This document shows, in pieces, positions 58,621 through 64,000 of a stretch of 64,000 nt of DNA. The stretch covers positions 2,714,001 to 2,778,000 of the forward strand of contig JAMKCF010000016.1 in NCBI GenBank assembly GCA_023634235.1. The letters are read 5' to 3'. Position 1 is the stretch's first letter. The number at the start of each line of letters is the position of its first letter. The position numbers and the translations under genes are program-made. The DNA is from Pisaster brevispinus. Taxonomy: Eukaryota > Echinodermata > Asteroidea > Forcipulatida > Asteriidae. The notes under the pieces were generated by a model, which was not told the origin of the DNA, made no database searches, and saw only the letters and a list, made by a program, of their open reading frames with translations.

Positions 58621-58739
58621 TCGCTTGGAAATAGATGTTCTTGAGGTTTAACCTGACCCAACACTTCCCTACGAATCACTGATGTTACTCACTCCACAGC
58701 ACATGGTACCATCGTCTGTGACTCGTCTACATCGGCCTT

Positions 58740-59640
58740 AAGTTTCTCCCAAGTTCCGTTGGACCATTTTCAAAGCATTACATGGCTTGTCTCACCATGG
58801 TATCTGAGCGACACAGCAGTTAATTTCTGCATGTTTGGTGTGGTCGGGTTTCAACAAAGATGACCGGCAATGGACTAAAGCCTGTCACCAGGGCCAGCAT
58901 TGCAAAGTCTATGGCCACACCAAATCGCCTTTGGGAACTTTTTCCTCTCCTGTTGCAAGGTTTCATCATGTTCATACATGTACATCATGGGTCCTCTTCC
59001 ACCTTTAAATGGGTGGACGTACTTGCTGACTTGTGTTGACCCTTTGGCCCGCTGGCTGGAGGCCATACCGATACCCGAAATTTCAGCAGAGACTGTAGCC
59101 AGTACCTTCATCACCCACTGAGTGGCCCACTTTGGGACGCCGTCAACAATTACTACAGACAGGGGTCGTTAATTTGAGTCTTCCCTCTTCCGAGCTCTCA
59201 CCAACATGCTTGGATGCAAGATATGCAGGACATCTTATCAATCTCTTCGAATGGACTCATGGAATGTCTGCATAGACAATTAAAGGCATCCCTTAAGGCC
59301 CACTTTTACTTCTACATGGACAGAGTCCCTACCGTTTGTTTTGCTTGATATCAGGAGTGCAGTTAAATCGACTCTTGGTTGCTCATCTGCTGAGATGGCC
59401 CTACACTGCCTGGTGAGTTTGTTGCCCCTTGACCAACAGATGAGGATCTGGATCCAAGTAACTACATCCATCGTCTCCATCTGTCCATCAACACCATTAA
59501 GCCACCGCCACCTTGGTCCCAACAGAGCCACTGGCAGATACACCCTGATCTTCTCAAGTGCACACACACTGTGCAACATGACACAGTGAGAGCACCGCTT
59601 CAACCCCCCTATAGGGCCCATTTTGAGCACTCAAGTGTCT
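58740..59640 (+). pseudogene. Integrase remnant, Gypsy-type
   Basis: Fragments in several frames: IFKALHGLSHHG (zinc-binding region context), MGPLPPLNGWTYLLTCVDPL then ARWLEAIPIPEISAETVAST (start of the catalytic core; the D of CVD fits the first core Asp), FGTPSTITTDRG (second Asp), and RTALG-like SAVKSTLGCSSAEMAL further on. Stops, for example after FITH at 59119-59121, make it inactive. Confidence 0.78.
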
Positions 59641-59970
59641 GAACAAGGTTTTTGTATTGGATCGCAAAGGCAAGCAGGACACCGTCAGCATTGACTGTCT
59701 AAAAACAGCCATCTTGAGGATGACAGCCCTCCAGCATCATTTACACCTGGAGAGCCAATTAGTAATCCTCCAACCATGCCCCCCCTTCAGCCCTGCCCAT
59801 TCCTCCAGCCATGCCTACTCTTCAGCCCAGGCCTCCTTGGCCTGTTCCTGAAGTCACAACTACTCGATCTGAGGCCTGCTCGTTATGCACAGTACTGCAC
59901 TACTGGCTCTTGAAACAATTTTTGTGTGCTCTTTTGATCGGATCTGTTTGCCATTCTAGGAGGGAGCTAC

Positions 59971-60373
59971 TTTAGCGACTGCTCCTTTAAATCATTCAAA
60001 TGTAAATAATGCAACTGGCCAATCAATGCACCCCAGACACCAGTAGCTGGTACCCCGCAAGTTACAGGGGTTTCACTGTTGTGTTTACATGTACGCTGTA
60101 CAGAGCAGCCATCTTTTTTCTACCGTTCTGTGCCATGTGGAGTTGAATCTAAGTTTGTCTACATAATGTTAAGATTTTTGCTAGCTGTTATCTTCAATGC
60201 TAACTGTACACTTATTTCATTGTTAAGAGACACTAAACTTACCTAAATTGAAAAGCAAGCACTTTCAGTTACATGTACAGCACCAGGAGAAAGTTTGTTC
60301 TGCTCTTTGAATCACCATCGGTGAGTTAGTACAATAGTAGTCTATTCAGTCTATGACATCAAACATTGCTACA
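59971..60373 (+). mobile_element. 3' LTR
   Basis: Preceded by purine-rich AGGAGGGAG (polypurine tract). Begins TTTAGCGACTGCTCC (TG eroded) and ends ATTGCTACA. It carries about 110 bp more than the 5' LTR in its middle (60150-60290). The many differences between the LTRs indicate an old insertion. The bases flanking the two LTRs (GTTCT and CTATC) do not match. Confidence 0.82.
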
Positions 60374-60379
60374 CTATCA

Positions 60380-62080
60380 AAGCAGTGTTGCAGCTTGGAG
60401 AGAAGCTTGTTTTTTATTACAAGTATCTAATAATATAATAATTGAATTGTACAAACCGAGACAAGAGCACCATGAGCGTCACTGAGTGACGGATTTGAGC
60501 GCTATGGGCCTATAAGAAGCCAATTATTTATGCATTATAAACCTAACAGTACCAGTGCAAAACGCACGTATGGCAATTTGACTATACTATGGAACTTTAT
60601 GATTATCCAACAAAAAGCTACATGTATCTTGTTGAGTGACTTTAATTAGCAATGAATCAACATTCTTATTGTGTAGATTGCATATTACACAAGCTTTGCA
60701 AATTCATATCATTTACAGATTTAAAATTATTTGCAGCTCTGTGAACTCATACTCTGTACATACGTGTACATGTACATGTATAGTAACAAGTAAAGTCTGA
60801 AAGTCATGGTTTATTAATTTTATTTCCTTTATAAATTAAAACAATTAGGCCTATTTGTGCCATATCAAAATATACAAAAATAAAAAAGCACAACATTTTA
60901 AAGGACTGTACAGTGCACATAGTGCGTGTCACATACGTTCTGTCATGCTATGGCACATGTATAGCAAAGTTTAGTTTGTGCACATTTGCGAATTCAAGGC
61001 AATTGTGTTACTAAACGATATATTGTGTAAACAAACAAGGTTTATCGCAGGGTTTTTTAGGTGATTTAACCATCACTTTTAACAACTGTTAGCGCCATAT
61101 TTCATAATTGTATCAGTGTATTGAACCATATTATAAATATTTAACAGTGCCTTTTTCACGTCATGTTGCGTCTAACTTTCACAAAATAAAAAAAATGGCG
61201 AATTTGTTCTTGGAAAAAGAAGTAAAATTTTGATAAGTTTTATACAGTGGACATTAAGGCACTTACAATTACATGTATGCTTAAAAACAATGTTTTATTA
61301 ATGTTTTCGGGGGGGGGGGATTGTGATGGGTACCAGCGCGCTGGTGCACAAATAAAAAACCATTGCAGGGTCAATGAGAGCAGAATGTACGTAGCTACTA
61401 GTTCATCAATATATGGACAATTTTACTCTCAATTTTTCCTGCACATGTACTGCTGTACAATTGTGAGAGCACCAGTCAACAGAGCCCATGATTGAGGGCC
61501 AAAGACAACTTGCCCTCATTCATAAAGTACAATGTATCTAGGCCTAATGTACATATTCATGTTCTGTCCCACCTTGTACAATTGTCCCATCTTTTTATGT
61601 CTTGGGACTGGTTTTACCTTTAATGTTACACAGTTGGGAGGCCCAACAATATAATGTAACAAATATGTACACGTACATGTACAATGTAATGTATGTAGCT
61701 GGGATTGCCAGATCATATCAACAGTGATACTGATAGAGAAACCAGGATCAGTGGGCCTCTTTAGTGATTTTTAGAGTGTGACATGATACACAGAATGGTA
61801 ATTATCAATGAGTAAGATCAATAGTCCACCACATGTACCTTTGACACATGCCAGCAGACTAGTAATTGTGACCATCCAAGGCATCATACATGTACATGTA
61901 TAATTAAAACATGTAGCTGACTGGTCCCCTGCATGGTGAAAGATATGACATTTCCAGCTGGGCCATTCCACATGTTCCAACCGTACACACACAACCGTAC
62001 ACACACAACTGTACATTAAAAGGGACAATGTCCCTATCCACAGCAGGTACAACAATGTACATGTAACTGTACTGTATTAA
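60380..62080. other. No gene recognised
   Basis: ACATGT-rich and AT-rich DNA with a G run at 61309-61318. A small hairpin word, GAGCGTCACTGAGTGACG (about 60475), has a relative at about 18795. Confidence 0.4.
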
Positions 62081-62084
62081 TAAT

Positions 62085-62496
62085 AATAATATATTGTATT
62101 TGTATAGCGCCTACTGCAGGCCAGCCTCTAAGCGCTTAACATTCAGTATTTCCTGCAAGGTATTTGGGGCTACGTTTTGAAGTATGAGACCTACTCCTTT
62201 ACATAGCACCTTGTAATGGTTTACAAGGTGCTGTGGCGCAATATGCAGCCGATCAAACCAGGAACACCGGGGCGGACCCCTTCTCTTTTCGATAAGTGCA
62301 CTGGGTTCTTTTTCGTGCGTTACACAACACACGGGACCAACGGCTTTACGTCCCATCCGAAGGACGAAGCAATCATGGTTAAGTGTCTTGCTTAAGGACA
62401 CAGGTGTCACGACCGGGGCTCGAACCCACACTCTGCTGATCAGAAACACCAGAGCTTGAGTCCAGTGATCTTATCCACTCGGCCACGACACGCCAC
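62085..62496 (-). mobile_element. tRNA-derived SINE, copy 2
   Basis: On the minus strand: a GTGGCCGAGTGGAT-type A box (about 62485), then GGGTTCGAGCCCCGGTC as B box region, body AAGCAAGACACTTAACCATG, AAAGAACCCAGTGCACTTAT and GGTTTGATCGGCTGCATAT, and 3' tail AAGCGCTTAGAGGCTGGCCT then (AAT)n at 62075-62090. It is closer to intact than copy 1. Confidence 0.88.
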
Positions 62497-62791
62497 GTAT
62501 TGTACTGCCTCACTACAGAAGGCTTTGTACATGTGTTAAGGGCCAACTTGAAACATTAAGCAAAGGACACTTCACAAAATGTAACCTTGACAACACCTTA
62601 TTTCAAACAATGAAGTTAATTTGAAAAGTATATTTATGTACATTGTACAAAGTACACCATATACATGTACATGTACAATGTATACAAAGTAAAATGAAAG
62701 TGACATTATAACATTGAAAGCAACCATAAACATACACTGTATCAAGGTCATGAGTTGGTAGGGATAAATTGTTCTTCTGGGCAATTCCACT

Positions 62792-63919
62792 GTAACTCGC
62801 GTTACATTTAATGGGTAGTTCCATGATTGTTTGGGCTGGTATTCTTTTATTTTGAGGTCAGCTAAATAGAATTTCTCTGAGGAACATTACAAGGGTTTTA
62901 AATGATTAACAACCCCCCCCAAAAAAAAATTAAAAACACCTTTTGTCTTCTTTGGGCAACACCTTTATTTTCGGTAACTCATGTTACATAAAAAGGACAT
63001 AGCATAAAACCACATCAGCTATATTTTCAAAGTCTCCTCAAACTGGGCAACCCTGATGGAAACTTTTCTGTGTTTCTATGACATAGGCATGTATGATGCA
63101 TGATTACATTCAAATAATAACAAAACAATTGATACAAAATCAGAAAGGACCTCTCATGTTGGTAACTCGCGTTACGGTAACTCGCGTTACAGCTTGTCTG
63201 CGAAAAAACAATGCCTCATTTCATGCATATCTAAAGTTCATGTCAAGTTTGCAACATGTACTACATAAAACATGTTGATAACAAGTAGGATTACCCACTT
63301 ATGTAACTACTAACTAACTCATCCAGCTACACACTGGCATACATGTCCGTACATACAGTATGTACACACACATGTATGGTGCACGTACAACTTATGTACA
63401 TTTATGTTGTGAACAAAATGTTGGATGCATCCAGTATGATTCCATTGGATATTCCGACCAGCTGTACACTACACTTACAAAAGTAAATGGAAAGAAATTA
63501 CTGCTTTCCAGAAAAGGTAAATGAAAAAAGCCATGGGCATGTTACTAAGGAGTGTGCACAAGTGCATTGTGGGTAGGTCTTCATATTGCTGCCCTCTTTT
63601 GTTTTAGTTCAGTTATACATGTATTACATATAATTACATTACATTTAAGCCCTAAAACACACATGGGCCATACATTTGTATTGAAAAACTGCATCAAACT
63701 GGTGGTAACTCGTGTTACCTACGGTAACTCGCGTTACATGGTAACTCGTGTTACAGCTTTTAGATGCTTATTTTTAAAATATTGTGATGAATTAGCAGAA
63801 AATGGCATCATAGGAAGTTAAAGTATTGGGTTTAATTAGAAAATAATGAATCTCACCATTTTATTTAGTTCAGAAAAATTATTAGAGGAAAAAGTAGGTG
63901 TTTCGGTAACTCGCGTTAC
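62792..63919. repeat. Cluster of eight GTAACTCGYGTTAC imperfect palindromes
   Basis: Copies start at 62792, 62974 (CATG centre), 63162, 63177, 63705, 63724, 63741 and 63906. Five have CGCG and two CGTG at the centre; most are preceded by G. The intervening DNA is unrelated, AT-rich and without genes. Chance frames through the copies read VTRVT, which is not evidence of coding. Confidence 0.85.
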
Positions 63920-64000
63920 AATGTCTCTAATGCATAATATTCCCATGCGTAGAATTAAGCAGTGATGAAATATCAACTTTCTTTCTGGGCAGGAAAGAAA

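Noticed and set aside
63093..63278. Frames containing VTRVT repeats
   Set aside because: Translation of the GTAACTCGYGTTAC copies; spacing is not kept in frame between clusters, so it is not a protein repeat.
62792..63919. CRISPR-like array
   Set aside because: The repeats are 14 bp, irregularly spaced, in eukaryotic DNA with no cas-like genes.

Overview
This window reads as intron-rich, AT-rich genomic DNA of a marine invertebrate. The evidence is split coding exons with GT/AG borders, tRNA-derived SINEs, decayed non-LTR and Gypsy-type LTR retrotransposons, many short foldback elements, and long ACATGT/GTACAT tracts. The repeat texture (foldbacks starting GGGCCCAATTTCAT, the SINE, the Gypsy element) suggests an echinoderm, perhaps a sea star. 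That placement is inference from repeat style, not a database match. Most of the sequence is intron, intergenic DNA and repeats, and most short open frames in it are not genes.

Layout: (1) 1-79 (-) is a probable coding exon running off the left edge, with a promoter-like stretch at 176-304. (2) 545-2908 (+) holds the last four coding exons of an adhesion-type (family B) GPCR. (3) 6676-9376 (-) is a monocarboxylate-transporter-like (SLC16, MFS) gene in three exons. It has a coding minisatellite at the N terminus, one in-frame TAG in the central loop and no visible last exon. Its first intron holds one foldback element nested in another. (4) 9838-13448 is a tandem duplication of about 1.7 kb units. 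Each unit carries a 57-nt phase 1-1 exon candidate whose three differences between copies are all synonymous. (5) 14.3-22.1 kb is repeat-rich: a bounded 1.2-kb element, a LINE tail, diverged tandem repeats, a LINE endonuclease/RT remnant, and two related direct segments flanking that LINE. (6) 22.6-49.9 kb (-) appears to hold one gene built of phase 1-1 cassettes. Small Thr/Pro-rich exons (49.8, 43.1, 42.1 and 40.5 kb) lead to two alternative transmembrane/cytoplasmic 3' ends (31.1+30.4 kb, or 22.7 kb). (7) 46-56 kb is repeat territory: foldbacks, a LINE leader-like fragment, and a 0.5-kb tandem duplication. (8) 56191-60373 is a decayed Gypsy-type LTR retrotransposon with both LTRs. (9) 60.4-64 kb has a second SINE copy and, at its end, eight copies of the imperfect palindrome GTAACTCGYGTTAC.

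The GPCR (+) and the SLC16-like gene (-) converge on the 2.9-6.6 kb interval. The phase-1 cassette gene would make a type I membrane glycoprotein: an O-glycosylation-prone stalk, one membrane span, and a choice of two tails, one Lys-rich and one with Cys-rich and acidic/basic segments. All functional statements come from motif reading and splice-site logic. Transcript data would be needed to fix exon joins.
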